Shown: positions 32,705 through 42,013 of the stretch, piece after piece
Numbering within the stretch: position 1 is the stretch's first letter
How the letters are laid out: every line of letters begins with the position of its first letter
From: Solirubrobacter sp963848475
GTDB lineage: Bacteria > Actinomycetota > Thermoleophilia > Solirubrobacterales > Solirubrobacteraceae
DNA length: 64,000 bases
Direction of reading: 5' to 3'
NCBI GenBank assembly: GCA_963848475.1
Contig: CAWKDW010000020.1
Location: forward strand, 802,899-866,898
Made by a program: the position numbers and the translations under genes
The notes under the pieces: generated by a model
The model's database searches: none
What the model saw: the letters and a program-made list of their open reading frames with translations, nothing else
What the model was told of the DNA's origin: nothing

Positions 32705-34351
32705 CCAAGTCATCCATCCGCGCCGCGCGCGGGACCGAGCTCTCCTGCCTCGGCTGGCAGCAGGAAGCCGCGCTGCGGATGCTGCAGAACAACCTCGACC
32801 CCGAGGTCGCCGAGCATCCGTCCGAGCTCGTCGTCTACGGCGGGACCGGCAAGGCGGCGCGCAACTGGGCCTCCTACCACGCGATCGTGCGCACGCTGCA
32901 GACGCTGCGCGACGACGAGACGCTGCTGATCCAGTCCGGCAAGCCGGTCGGCGTGATGCAGACGCACGAGTGGGCACCGCGCGTGCTGCTCGCCAACTCC
33001 AACCTGGTCGGCGACTGGGCCAACTGGGACGAGTTCCGGCGCCTGGACGCGCTCGGGCTGACGATGTACGGCCAGATGACCGCGGGGTCGTGGATCTACA
33101 TCGGCTCCCAGGGCATCCTGCAGGGGACCTACGAGACCTTCGCGGCGGTGGGGGAGAAGCGCTTCGGCGGCTCCCTGGCCGGGACGATCACCCTGACCGG
33201 CGGGCTCGGCGGCATGGGCGGCGCGCAGCCGCTGGCCGTGACGATGGCGGGCGGCGTCTGCATCTGCGTCGAGGTCGATCCCTCGCGGATCGAGCGCAGG
33301 TTGTCGTCCGGGTATCTCGATGTCGAAGCGTCCGACCTCGACGACGCGTTGCGGCGCGCCGTCGAGGCGCGCGACGCGGGTACGCCCTTGTCGATCGGCC
33401 TGCTGGGCAACTGCGCCGACGTCTTCCCGGAGCTGCTCTCGCGCGGCGCGCCGATCGATGTCGTGACCGACCAGACCTCCGCCCACGACCCGCTGGCCTA
33501 CGTGCCGCGCGGGGTCGAGTTCGAGGACTGGGCGCTCGAGAAGGAGCAGCCGGGCGCGACCGAGCGGGCGCGCGAGTCGATGGCGCGCCACGTCGAGGCC
33601 ATGGTCGGCTTCCAGGATGCGGGCGCCGAGGTCTTCGACTACGGCAACTCGCTGCGCGCCGAGGCGCTGCTGGGCGGCTATCGAGCGGGCGTTCGACTAC
33701 CCGGGCTTCGTCCCCGCCTACATCCGGCCGCTGTTCTGCGAGGGCCGTGGGCCGTTCCGCTGGGCCGCGCTGTCCGGCGATCCGGCCGACATCGCCGCGA
33801 CCGACAAGGCCGTGCTCGACCTCTTCCCGGAGCACGAGTCGCTCGCGCGCTGGATGAAGATGGCGGCCGAGAAGGTCCAGTTCCAGGGCCTGCCGGCACG
33901 GATCTGCTGGCTCGGCCAGGGCGAGCGCAACCTCGCCGGCCTCGCCTTCAACGACCTCGTCGCCAGCGGCCAGGTCGCCGCCCCGATCGTGATCGGCCGC
34001 GACCACCTCGACACCGGCTCGGTCGCCTCGCCCTACCGCGAGACCGAGGCGATGCTCGACGGCTCGGACGCGATCGCCGACTGGCCGCTGCTGAACGCGA
34101 TGGTCAACGTCGCCTCCGGCGCGTCCTGGGTCTCGATCCACCACGGCGGCGGCGTCGGCATGGGCCGCTCGATCCACGCCGGACAGGTGAGCGTCGCCGA
34201 CGGCACGCCGCTCGCCGCCCAGAAGCTCGAGCGCGTCCTGACCAACGACCCGGCCACCGGCGTCATCCGCCACGTCGACGCCGGCTACGAGCGGGCCGAG
34301 GAAGTCGCGGCCGAACGCGGCGTCCGCATCCCGATGACCGAAGGCCCGTGA
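32701..34351 (+). pseudogene. hutU: Urocanate hydratase, one frameshift
   Basis: Adds water to urocanate to give imidazolone propionate, using NAD+ as an electrophile. The first ~327 residues (LVVYGGTGKAARNW, GQMTAGSWIYIGSQGILQG, GGLGGMGGAQPLAV for NAD) are in one frame. After an extra base near 33682 (LLGGY then ERAFDYPGFVPAYIRPLF) the rest continues in another frame to VRIPMTEGP and the stop at 34351. Since hutH, hutF and hutI are intact around it, a sequence error is likelier than loss of the pathway. Overlaps hutH by 4 nt. Confidence 0.93.
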
Positions 34352-34358
34352 CCGCCCA

Positions 34359-34410
34359 GGGGTCTGACCCCCTCACGCGCGCCGACTCAAGGGGTCAGAC
34401 CCCTTGAGTC
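34359..34410. repeat. Paired GGGGTC-N-GACCCC palindromes between hutU and hutF
   Basis: GGGGTCTGACCCC at 34359-34371 is followed by a 27-nt perfect palindrome at 34384-34410 (arms GACTCAAGGGGTC and complement, centre A 34397). The two could also pair with each other. They match the AAAGGGGCC palindromes at 22091 and 35651 in design. Confidence 0.75.
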
Positions 34411-34412
34411 GG

Positions 34413-35693
34413 GTGCACGCAGATTTCGCGTGGCTCGGGGGCGAGCGGGTCGACGCCGATGTCCTGATCGAGGTCGAGGGGGCGCGGATCGCGAGCGTGC
34501 AGGCCGGGGTCGCGCGGCCGGAGGGCGCGGAGCGGCTGCGGGGCGTCACGCTGCCCGGGCTGGCGAATGCGCACTCGCACGCGTTCCATCGCGCGCTGCG
34601 CGGCCGCACGCATCGCGGCGGCGGCTCGTTCTGGACCTGGCGTGAGGACATGTACGCGGTGGCCGAGCGGTTGACGCCGGACGGCTACCACGCGCTCGCC
34701 CGCGCGGTCTACGGCGAGATGGCGCTCGCGGGGATCACGTGCGTGGGGGAGTTCCACTACCTGCACGACGGTGGCAATGCGTTCGGCGAGGCGCTGATCG
34801 CGGCGGCCGATGAGGCCGGGATCCGGATCACGCTGCTCGACGCGTGCTACGTCGCCGGCGGTTTCGGCGAGCCGGTCAGCGGCGCCCAGCGGCGCTTCAC
34901 CGACGGCGACGCGGCGCGCTGGGCCGAACGCGTATCCGGGCTGCGCGAGGCGCCGCACGCCCGCCTGGGCGCGGCGATCCACTCCGTCCGCGCCGTGCCC
35001 GCCGACCAGCTCTCGACGGTCGTGGAGTGGGTGGGGGACAGGCCCTTGCACTTCCACCTGTCCGAGCAGCGCGCCGAGAACGAGGCCTGCCTGGCGGCCC
35101 ACGGCTGCACGCCGACGCAGCTGCTGGCCGAGCACGGCGCGCTCGGCCCGAACGCGTGCGCCGTGCACGCGACCCACCTCACAGACGCGGACCGCACGTT
35201 GCTCAAGGACACGACGATCTGCATGTGCCCGACGACCGAGCGCGACCTCGCCGACGGCATCGGCCCCGCCGGCCCGCGCCTCTCGCTCGGCTCCGACAGC
35301 CACGCCGTCATCGACCTCTTCGAGGAGGCCCGCGCGGTCGAGCTCAACGCCCGCCTCGCCACCGAGATCCGCGGCCACTTCGCAGCCGCCGAGCTCCTGC
35401 GCGGCGCGACCAACCACACGTGCCTGGGCTGGCCCGAAGCGGGCCGCATCGAACCGGGTGCCCCCGCCGATCTCGTCACGGTCTCACTCGACTCCGTACG
35501 CCTGGCCGGAGCCGCGCCCGAGACGATGCTCGAATCGCTCGTCTTCGCCGCCACCGCAGCCGATGTCCGCAGCGTGATCGCCTCCGGGCGCCAGATCGTC
35601 AAGGACGGCGTCCACACCTCGATCGACGTCCCGTCCGAACTTGACGAAACAGCAAAGGGGCCTGGCCCCTTTAGGAACGTTCATGTTGATTGA
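34413..35693 (+). CDS. hutF: Formimidoylglutamate deiminase
   Basis: About 426 residues of the amidohydrolase superfamily. Converts N-formimino-L-glutamate to N-formylglutamate and ammonia, the branch used instead of HutG-type formiminoglutamase. Zinc ligands are visible in LANAHSHAFHRALRG (HxH), LHFHLSEQ, AVHATHL and LGSDSHAVID. GTG 34413 is preferred; TTG 34404 lies inside a palindrome. The last ~15 residues (AKGPGPFRNVHVD) are read through another palindromic repeat, and the stop overlaps hutI by 11 nt, so the C-terminus looks acquired. Formylglutamate would still need a deformylase not seen here. Confidence 0.93.
   Translation: MHADFAWLGGERVDADVLIEVEGARIASVQAGVARPEGAERLRGVTLPGLANAHSHAFHRALRGRTHRGGGSFWTWREDMYAVAERLTPDGYHALARAVYGEMALAGITCVGEFHYLHDGGNAFGEALIAAADEAGIRITLLDACYVAGGFGEPVSGAQRRFTDGDAARWAERVSGLREAPHARLGAAIHSVRAVPADQLSTVVEWVGDRPLHFHLSEQRAENEACLAAHGCTPTQLLAEHGALGPNACAVHATHLTDADRTLLKDTTICMCPTTERDLADGIGPAGPRLSLGSDSHAVIDLFEEARAVELNARLATEIRGHFAAAELLRGATNHTCLGWPEAGRIEPGAPADLVTVSLDSVRLAGAAPETMLESLVFAATAADVRSVIASGRQIVKDGVHTSIDVPSELDETAKGPGPFRNVHVD
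35654..35672. repeat. AAAGGGGCC palindrome at the hutF/hutI junction
   Basis: AAAGGGGCC-T-GGCCCCTTT, followed by AGGAA, nearly repeats the element at 22091-22115 in the opposite orientation (central T instead of A). It is translated as part of HutF. Confidence 0.75.
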
Positions 35694-36834
35694 CAACATC
35701 GGCACGCTCGTCACGAACGACCCCGAGATCGGCACGGTGCACGGCGCCGCGCTGGTTTTCGAGGGTGGGATCGTGCGGTGGGCGGGCCGCAAGGGGTCGG
35801 TCCCCGAGGGGGCGGGGGCGGAGCGCTTCGACGCCGGCGGGCGGGCCGTGATCCCCGGGTTCGTGGACAGTCATGGGCACCTGGTGTTCGCCGGCGAGCG
35901 CGCGGAGGAGTTCGCGGCGCGGATGGCCGGGACGGCATACAGCGCGGGTGGGATCAGGACGACGGTCAATGCCACGCGCGCGGCGACCGACGAGCAGCTC
36001 GGGGCGAATGTCGACCGGCTCGTCGGCGAGGCGCTGCGCTCCGGCACGACGACGGTCGAGACGAAGTCGGGCTACGGGCTGACCGTCCCCGACGAGCGAA
36101 GAAGCCTCGAGGTGGCGACGCCGCGAACGCCCGAGACGACGTTCCTCGGCGCGCACGTCGTCGCGCCCGAGTACAGGGACCGGCCCGACGCGTACGTCGA
36201 CCTGGTCAAGGGCGAGATGCTCGACGCCTGCGCGCCACACGCGCGCTGGATCGACGTGTTCTGCGAGCAGGGCGCCTTCGACGGCGACCAGACCCGGGCG
36301 ATCCTCCAGGCCGGCATCGCCAAGGGCCTGACGCCGCGCGTCCACGCCAACCAGCTCGGCCACGGCCCGGGCGTGCAGATCGCCGTCGAGCTCCAGGCGG
36401 CCTCCGCCGACCACGTCACCCACGTCACCGACGCGGACGTCGACGCGCTCGCAAACAGCGACACGGTCGCCACGCTGCTCCCCGGCGCGGAGTTCAGCAC
36501 CCGCGCGCAGTACCCCGACGCACGGCGGCTGATCGACGCCGGCGTCACCGTCGCGCTCGCCGCCGACTGCAACCCCGGCTCGAGCTACACGACCAACATC
36601 CCGTTCTGCATCGCGATCGCCGTGCGCGAGATGCGCATGACCCCCGACGAGGCGCTCTGGGCCGCGACCGCCGGCGGCGCGCGGGCGCTGCGCCGCACCG
36701 ACGTCGGCCACCTCGGTCCGGGCGCGCGCGCGGACGCGGTCCTGCTCGAGGCCCCGAGCCACATCCACCTCGCCTACCGGCCCGGCGTCCCGCTCGTCTC
36801 CGCGGTCTGGCGGGGAGGCACCCGCGCGCTTTAG
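35683..36834 (+). CDS. hutI: Imidazolonepropionase
   Basis: 383 residues from ATG 35683 (MLIDNIGTLVTNDPEIG). Hydrolyses imidazolone propionate to formiminoglutamate, the step between HutU and HutF. Metal and substrate motifs: PGFVDSHGHLVFAGERAEEF, TTTVETKSGYGL, HANQLGHGPGV, ADHVTHV and LAADCNPGSSYT. An in-frame TTG at 35641 would add residues encoded by the palindrome and is not favoured. It is the last gene of the hut operon, and its start overlaps the end of hutF. Confidence 0.96.
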   Translation: MLIDNIGTLVTNDPEIGTVHGAALVFEGGIVRWAGRKGSVPEGAGAERFDAGGRAVIPGFVDSHGHLVFAGERAEEFAARMAGTAYSAGGIRTTVNATRAATDEQLGANVDRLVGEALRSGTTTVETKSGYGLTVPDERRSLEVATPRTPETTFLGAHVVAPEYRDRPDAYVDLVKGEMLDACAPHARWIDVFCEQGAFDGDQTRAILQAGIAKGLTPRVHANQLGHGPGVQIAVELQAASADHVTHVTDADVDALANSDTVATLLPGAEFSTRAQYPDARRLIDAGVTVALAADCNPGSSYTTNIPFCIAIAVREMRMTPDEALWAATAGGARALRRTDVGHLGPGARADAVLLEAPSHIHLAYRPGVPLVSAVWRGGTRAL

Positions 36835-36843
36835 GGTCGCGTC

Positions 36844-36955
36844 GTGACGGCGCCGACGACCGTGAAGCTGGCTCGGGAACCAGCTCGGGACCCGCAGCCC
36901 GGCGCTCGCGACCGTGATCCGGGACAAGCTGCCGCCGCCTACAGAAGCAGCGTGA
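36844..36955 (+). pseudogene. Short ORF or remnant after hutI, unknown
   Basis: GTG 36844 lies 6 nt after TAGGGT, which overlaps the hutI stop. The first codons read VTAPTTVKL; a plausible continuation in another frame is LGNQLGTRSPALATVIRDKL, ending at TGA 36953. This could be a degraded short regulator-like protein. Support is weak, and the region overlaps the convergent RES gene end. Confidence 0.3.
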
Positions 36956-37499
36956 TCTCGGCGCGCATCGCCGCGCGCTCGACGAGCTCGAGCCCGGGGC
37001 CGTGCCACAACGGCTCCGGCTCGACCGTCGCGGTCAGTTCGCCCGCGCCGAGCCGATCCCCGAACAGCACCAGCGCGGGACGATCGGCGAGCCGTCGTCC
37101 CAGCCAGATCATCCCGTGCGCCCGCGGCGCCGCCGCGTGCAGGGCCGCGCCCCAGTCCTCCGTCCAGCGGTAGGCGGAGGCCGGTGCCTCGATCAGCTCG
37201 CGGTCGCGGATCGTGAGCAATCGCAGGTCGCGCTCGGACACCAGCCGCGAGAGGAAGCGGTCCGACAGCGCCGCGCGGGTGAGCCTGCGCGTGCCTTGCA
37301 GCGGCACGTCGTGGAACAAGGCTTCGACGACCGCGGTCTCCTCGTCGAGCGCCGCGTAGAGCGTGGGTACGACCGCCTCGCCGAGCGGCAGCGCCCGCGG
37401 CGTGTCGAACTCGACCGGCCCGAACCGGACGTGATGCACGCGCACGATCGCACTGCCCGGGGGGAGCGTCTGGAACTCGAGCTCGATCGGCTGCGGCAC
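36939..37499 (-). CDS. RES-domain toxin (NAD+ phosphorylase family)
   Basis: 186 residues from GTG 37499. RES fold elements: VHHVRFGPVEFDTP with the key Arg, PTLYAALDEETAVVEALFHD with the Glu, and the C-terminal ATVEPEPLWHG. RES toxins deplete NAD+ when unrestrained. It lies 2 nt downstream of the antitoxin stop, in the expected Xre-RES order. Residues Arg, Tyr and Glu appear retained, so the toxin may be active. Confidence 0.82.
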   Translation of the reverse strand: MPQPIELEFQTLPPGSAIVRVHHVRFGPVEFDTPRALPLGEAVVPTLYAALDEETAVVEALFHDVPLQGTRRLTRAALSDRFLSRLVSERDLRLLTIRDRELIEAPASAYRWTEDWGAALHAAAPRAHGMIWLGRRLADRPALVLFGDRLGAGELTATVEPEPLWHGPGLELVERAAMRAEITLLL

Positions 37500-37501
37500 G
37501 C

Positions 37502-38170
37502 TCAGGTCGGGCGATCGTGAAAGCGAGCGGCGGCGGCCGCGACCGCGCCAGGGTCCTGATCGAGCACGTCGACAGGGCGGCGGTCGTCGAGCCAGCCGGT
37601 CGGGTTCACGAACCACAGCGCGGCCTGCCAGTCGTCGAGCCCGGCCGACCGGAGCCGCATCAGCACCGAGGCGATCTCGGGGCGCGGTTGACCGACGGCG
37701 TTGAACTGGAAGGCGGGGAAGACGACGCGCCCGTTCCACTCCACCCCGATGGCGCGCCCCGTCCCACGCCAGGAGGAGGCGAGCGCGCTCCGATTCGCCG
37801 CTGTCGAGCCGGCCCGCTCGGCGAGCTCGGCGGCCGTCCAGGCTCCATGCTCGCTCACCAGCGCGAGCCGCGCTTCGGCGCTGCGCTGGGCGTGCCAGAC
37901 GGCGGCCGCCGAAGGGACCTCGGCGGGGAGCAGGGCTTCGACGACGCGCTCGAGCTGTGCCCCGCGGCGGTCGGCGGCGACCGTGTGCGCCACGGTCTCC
38001 AGCCGGCCGCGGGTCGCGGCCAGCGAGCGCTCCAGCCGCGTGAGCTCACCCGCGACCTCCCCGACCGTCGCCGACGGACGTTGTGACACAATGTCAGAAA
38101 GCGCGCGCTCGACCAGGCTCAGTTCCTGCCAGGGAGTGCTGATCGCTTTGAGCTCGTCGTCCGTGATCAT
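37502..38170 (-). CDS. Xre/MbcA-like antitoxin of the RES toxin, with extended N-terminus
   Basis: 222 residues. The C-terminal 40 residues (LWFVNPTGWLDDRRPVDVLDQ) form the MbcA/ParS-type toxin-binding domain. Upstream, ELAERAGSTAANRSALASSWR is the likely DNA-binding helix pair, followed by VVFPAFQF. The first ~100 residues are helical (LVERALSDIVSQRPSATVGE, LTRLERSLAATRGRLETV) and make it longer than typical antitoxins. It should neutralise the RES protein and repress its own promoter. Two AACGTT boxes lie just upstream. Confidence 0.8.
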   Translation of the reverse strand: MITDDELKAISTPWQELSLVERALSDIVSQRPSATVGEVAGELTRLERSLAATRGRLETVAHTVAADRRGAQLERVVEALLPAEVPSAAAVWHAQRSAEARLALVSEHGAWTAAELAERAGSTAANRSALASSWRGTGRAIGVEWNGRVVFPAFQFNAVGQPRPEIASVLMRLRSAGLDDWQAALWFVNPTGWLDDRRPVDVLDQDPGAVAAAAARFHDRPT

Positions 38171-38178
38171 TCTTATAA

Positions 38179-38202
38179 AACGTTACGGTCCGGACGAACG
38201 TT
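38179..38202. promoter_or_regulatory. Two AACGTT boxes upstream of the antitoxin gene
   Basis: AACGTT at 38179-38184 and 38197-38202, spaced 18 bp, flank TCCGGA in an AT-rich patch (TTATAAAACG) just upstream of the antitoxin start. Likely autoregulatory operator and promoter, also facing the divergent ArsR-like gene. Confidence 0.45.
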
Positions 38203-38246
38203 GCGGGCGGAATCCTTAAGGTTGTCAATTAGTCTGGGTGCTGACC

Positions 38247-38855
38247 ATGCCCACTATTACACCTAACCCCTCCACTAATGGTCACCCCTCGGGGCAGACC
38301 TCGGAGGCCCGGATCGCCAAGGCCCTCGCCCACCCGCTGCGTGCACGCATCCTGCAGCGGCTCGGCGAGCGCGTCGCGAGTCCGGGTGACCTCGCCGTCG
38401 AGCTCGGAGCTCCCCTCGGCGTCGTCTCCTACCACGTGCGAATGCTGCGCGATTACGACTGCGTGGAACTCGTCCGCACGGAGCCGCGCCGCGGCGCGCT
38501 CCAGCACTTCTACCGGGCGACCGCCCGGCCCAACCTGGACGAGAGCCAGTGGCGCACACTGCCCTCGGGCCTGCGGCGCGAGCTGACGGGCGAGACGATC
38601 CAGGCGCTCGTCGACGACCTGGCACAGGCCGCTGACGGTGGCACGCTCGACGATCCCGAGGTCGTACTCACGCGCACGCCGCTGGAGCTCGACGAACGTG
38701 GTTGGAAGAAGCTCAACAAGCTGCTCGCGCGCACGCACGAGCAGGCGCTGGCGATCGCGGCCGAGAGTTCGGCGCGTCGCAACGAGGGAACGTCGGACGG
38801 CGTCTTCGGAACCGAAGTCGGCATCCTGCACTTCCGTCGCGCGAACGGAGACTGA
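38247..38855 (+). CDS. ArsR-like winged-helix regulator
   Basis: 202 residues from ATG 38247 (GTG 38238 also in frame). The helix-turn-helix spans about 18-85: ARIAKALAHPLRARILQRLG, VELGAPLGVVSYHVRMLRDY, then RRGALQHFYRAT. A C-terminal helical domain (about 95-195) may bind a ligand or dimerise. No metal motif. Low-GC upstream DNA with TAGTCT at 38230-38235 looks like its promoter. Divergent from the RES antitoxin; targets unknown. Confidence 0.82.
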   Translation: MPTITPNPSTNGHPSGQTSEARIAKALAHPLRARILQRLGERVASPGDLAVELGAPLGVVSYHVRMLRDYDCVELVRTEPRRGALQHFYRATARPNLDESQWRTLPSGLRRELTGETIQALVDDLAQAADGGTLDDPEVVLTRTPLELDERGWKKLNKLLARTHEQALAIAAESSARRNEGTSDGVFGTEVGILHFRRANGD

Positions 38856-38896
38856 GACCGCCGGGAGGGGTCGGACAACGCGACCCCTCCCGACGC

Positions 38897-40073
38897 TCAC
38901 CAGCCGTCGACGTTCGGCATCGCCGATTCGCCGGCGAGACACTGCTTGAGGTAGAGGGCCGTGCCGAGGTCGCCGGTCCAGAGGCTGTAGCGGCCCTGCC
39001 CGTGGCGGTCACGGTCGGTTGCGACCTGCGCCGCGGAGTGCATCGCGAAGCGCCGCGCCCGCTCGAGCCAGAGCTCGTCCCCGGTGCGCGTGAACAGCTT
39101 CAGCAGCGCGAAGCCGTTGCCGGCCGTCCCGTGGCAGAGGTTCGCGCCCTTGCTCAGCGGTCCCGCGACCCACGTCAGCTCGCCGCCCGCGAGCAGCAGC
39201 GCGTCGAGCTCGTCCGAGCGCGGGAGCGCGGCCATCGAGGCGACGATTCCGGGCGCGCCGTGGCACCACTGCGTGCGAATGAACCCGCGCCGGTGCACGA
39301 GCCCATCCTGCAGCGACGGGCGGCCAGTTGGCGAGGCCGCCTTCGCGCACCGCGGTGGCCGCCAGTTCCTCCGTCGCGCTCGGGACGCCGCGCAGCTCCG
39401 GCCGCCGCGCGAGCGCGGCGATGACGCCCGTGAACCCGTGCGCCGGGCCGAGGATCTCGCCGACCGACCCGTACAACCGCTGCGACCAGAACCCAGGGAC
39501 CTGCGCGCCGCGCGAGGCCAGCAGCCGATCGGCGATCGCGTTCCAGGCGGTCCGCCAGCGCTCCTCGCCGGTGCGCTCCAACAGCGCGTCGGCGAGCAGG
39601 AGCAGGCCCGGGCTGCCCCACATCAGCTCGAGGGTCTCGTTCGCCGGCTCGGCGCTGAGGAGCGCGTGGAGGCGATCCGCGAGCTCGGCTGTCGGCGCCA
39701 GCAGCCAGGCCACGAGCGTGATCCCACCTTCGCCGATCCAGACGCTCGGCTCCGGACCGTCGAACTCGGGCTCGGTGAGGTACGCGGCGAGCACCTCCGT
39801 GGCCAGCCGCGCGTAGTCGTGTCGTGGCTCGTGCAGCCCGCAGCGAGCGAGCTGGTCGAGCGCCCACAGCATCCCCGCCGCCCCGAGATAGACGCCGTGG
39901 AAGACCGGCGGGTCGCCGGGCTCGGCGTCGAGCGGATGCACGGGCCACCACGTTCCGTCGGGCAGCGCAGCGTCCGCATCGCGGGCGATGGCCCGGATCT
40001 CCGCCTCGACCGAAGCGCGCTGCCATGTCGCATCGAGCAGCGGGTCGTGCGCGCTTGGGTCAAACAGCGTCAC
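38897..40073 (-). pseudogene. LanC-like protein (lanthionine synthetase C family), one frameshift
   Basis: The N-terminal two thirds (VFHGVYLGAAGMLWALDQL, IGEGGITLVAWLL, MWGSPGLLLLADAL, AHGFTGVIAAL) and the zinc-site portion (TQWCHGAPGIVASM and LCHGTAGNGFALL, holding Cys, Cys-His) lie in two frames joined near 39325. The alpha-toroid pattern and all three zinc ligands survive correction. LanC enzymes add cysteine thiols to dehydroamino acids. No dehydratase or precursor peptide is nearby, so it may act like stand-alone LanC-like proteins. GTG 40073 is 6 nt from TAGTCT (complement at 40080-40085). Confidence 0.82.
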
Positions 40074-40127
40074 GCGAGCAGACTAGAAGCGTGACGTGGC
40101 GCACGGGTTGGTCCCTCCGGCTGGACG

Positions 40128-40508
40128 CTAACCCGTCCGGTCGATCGCGGCCAGCGCGAGTTGCTCGTCGACCTCTCCGGGCAGCCCGCTGACGCCGACC
40201 GCGCCGACCCGCACGCCGTCCTCGAAGACGGCGATGCCGCCCAGGAAGAAGCTGAAGAAGGGGTCGAAGCTCGCGCGCTCGGCGGGATCGGCGCGCGCCT
40301 TCTCGGCCAGCTCGCGCGTCGAGATCGCGTCACTGCGCGCGGCGGTGTAGGCCTTGCGTTGCGCGTTCAGGCGCGTGTCGGGAGCGGCACCGTCCATCGT
40401 CGCCGCGGCGACGAGCTCGCCATGCGCGTCGGCGACGAAGACCGACACCGGCCCGGGCGCGTCCGCAACCACGAGATCGACCATCGCCTGGGCCCTTGCC
40501 AGCCGCAT
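40128..40508 (-). CDS. HbpS/GlcG-family heme-binding-like protein
   Basis: 126 residues, the whole family length. Typical blocks: VSVFVADAHGELVAAATMDGA, RLNAQRKAYTAARSD, and FLGGIAVFEDGVRVGAVGVSG ending GEVDEQLALAAI. Some members bind heme or cobalamin and act in sensing; others are uncharacterised partners of enzymes. TAAGAT (complement at 40516-40521) lies 7 nt before ATG 40508, indicating a leaderless message. No signal peptide. Confidence 0.88.
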   Translation of the reverse strand: MRLARAQAMVDLVVADAPGPVSVFVADAHGELVAAATMDGAAPDTRLNAQRKAYTAARSDAISTRELAEKARADPAERASFDPFFSFFLGGIAVFEDGVRVGAVGVSGLPGEVDEQLALAAIDRTG

Positions 40509-40565
40509 TCGACGGATCTTACGGGCCGATTGACGCCCTGGATTTCCGCGGGATAGGGTGGCGCC

Positions 40566-41974
40566 ATGAAAGACGCGGCTGAGCCGCAGGCGGTGGCCGC
40601 GCAGCCCGCGACGATGCCGGCCGGCCCCGTGTCGGCGCCGGCCGCCGGCACGGTCGGGCTCGTGCTGCGGATGCAGAGCACGCACGGCAACGCGCACGTC
40701 GCCCGGATGCTCGCCCAACAGCGCGCGGCGGTACTCGCGCGCACGCCGATCCGGCGCGGCGCCGGGCATGGCTCGGTCGCCGAGGCCGAGAAGGCGCAGG
40801 TCTATGAGCGCCCGGACGAGTCGAGCAAGGTCGTCGGCGAGCTGGCCCAGGGCAAGACGGTCGACCTGACGTCGGAGGACGGCGCCTACTACGGCGTGGT
40901 CTTCGACGCCACCAAGGGCTATGTGAAGAGCAGCGAGCTGGCGACCGCGATCGACGAGCTGCCAGCGGCCAAGGACGCTGAGTTCGCCGCGCGGGCCAAG
41001 GCCGCCGGCGACGCGATGGACGCCGCCGCTCACGCCGCGGGCAAGGCCGCTGAGAGGTGCCGGCACCGCTCCGGCGGGCACCGGAGGCGCGCTGCCCGAC
41101 TGGTTCCGCCAGCTCCAGTACAAGCTCTCGATGGTCACCACGTGGGCCAAGGAGGAGGAGGCCGCCCAGCAGGTCCTCGAGGACTACATGACCTACTACA
41201 TGGCAGGCGTGGCACGGCGACCTGCCGCCGAGCCTGAAGTTCCTCTTCCAGTACGCGGGCCGCAGCTCGATCAACCAGGCCAGCGGCGCCAAGGGCGGCT
41301 TCGACAACGTCGGCAAGTTCGGCGGCGGCATCACCGGCGGCAAGCCGAACCCCAACTGGTGCACGCAGACGAGCTCGACGGCGATCATCGCCGCGCTGCG
41401 CAACATGGGCTATGCGCCCGCGACGGACAAGATCGAGGCGTTCCTCAACAACATCAACTTCCAGAAGGTCGGCGGCAGCCCGAACTTCGTGCAGGCGCCG
41501 GCGGCCTACGGCGCCCCGCTGAATCCCGGTGACCAGGTCATGTACCTGTTCGACGGCTGCCAGTACGGCGGCCACACGGTCACCGTCGTCGACGATCTCG
41601 GCGACTCCTTCCTGCACATCTCCGGCAACACCGGCGACGCGATCTCGGTCGGCATCGGCGAGGCCAAGCGGCTCAGGAACGACCCGAAGATGAAGGCCGG
41701 CGGGACGTTCAAGCTCGCTGAGTGCAACAAGGTGGCGACGAAGGACGAGATGAAGGCGTCGAGCGCCTACATCGCGGGCGTCGACTTCGGCGGCAAGGTG
41801 CTGACGTACTCGATCATCCGTGACAGCCAGTTCTTCGCCGAGATCGAGACGATTCCCGAGCTGGAGAAGGACGAGCAGGACAAGCTGCTCAAGAAGTACA
41901 AGCTCAAGCGGGTCGCCGCACCGGCTGTGACCGCCTCGGCCGAGGCGCCCGCCGGCGATTCGGCGCCCGCCTAG
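40566..41974 (+). pseudogene. SH3 / cysteine-peptidase-like protein with injection-system cargo-like N-terminal motif, two frameshifts
   Basis: The N-terminus has LRMQSTHGNAHVARMLA, resembling the LQ..GN..V.RML motif seen at the start of many actinobacterial contractile-injection-system-associated proteins. A bacterial SH3 domain follows (AQVYERPDESSKVVGELAQG). After shifts near 41055 and 41213 the C-terminal domain has NWCTQTSSTAIIAALR (candidate catalytic Cys), YGGHTVTVVDD (His) and HISGNTGDA (Asn), a CHAP/amidase-like order. TAGGGT is 6 nt before ATG. Cargo or toxin function is a hypothesis; no injection-system structural genes are in the window. Confidence 0.62.
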
Positions 41975-42013
41975 CCTCTGGTCCGGCCGAAATCGGACGC
42001 GGACCGCTTCCTT

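Noticed and set aside
40566..41974. Complete extracellular contractile injection system locus
   Set aside because: Only one candidate cargo-like protein is present; no sheath, tube, baseplate or ATPase genes are in the window.
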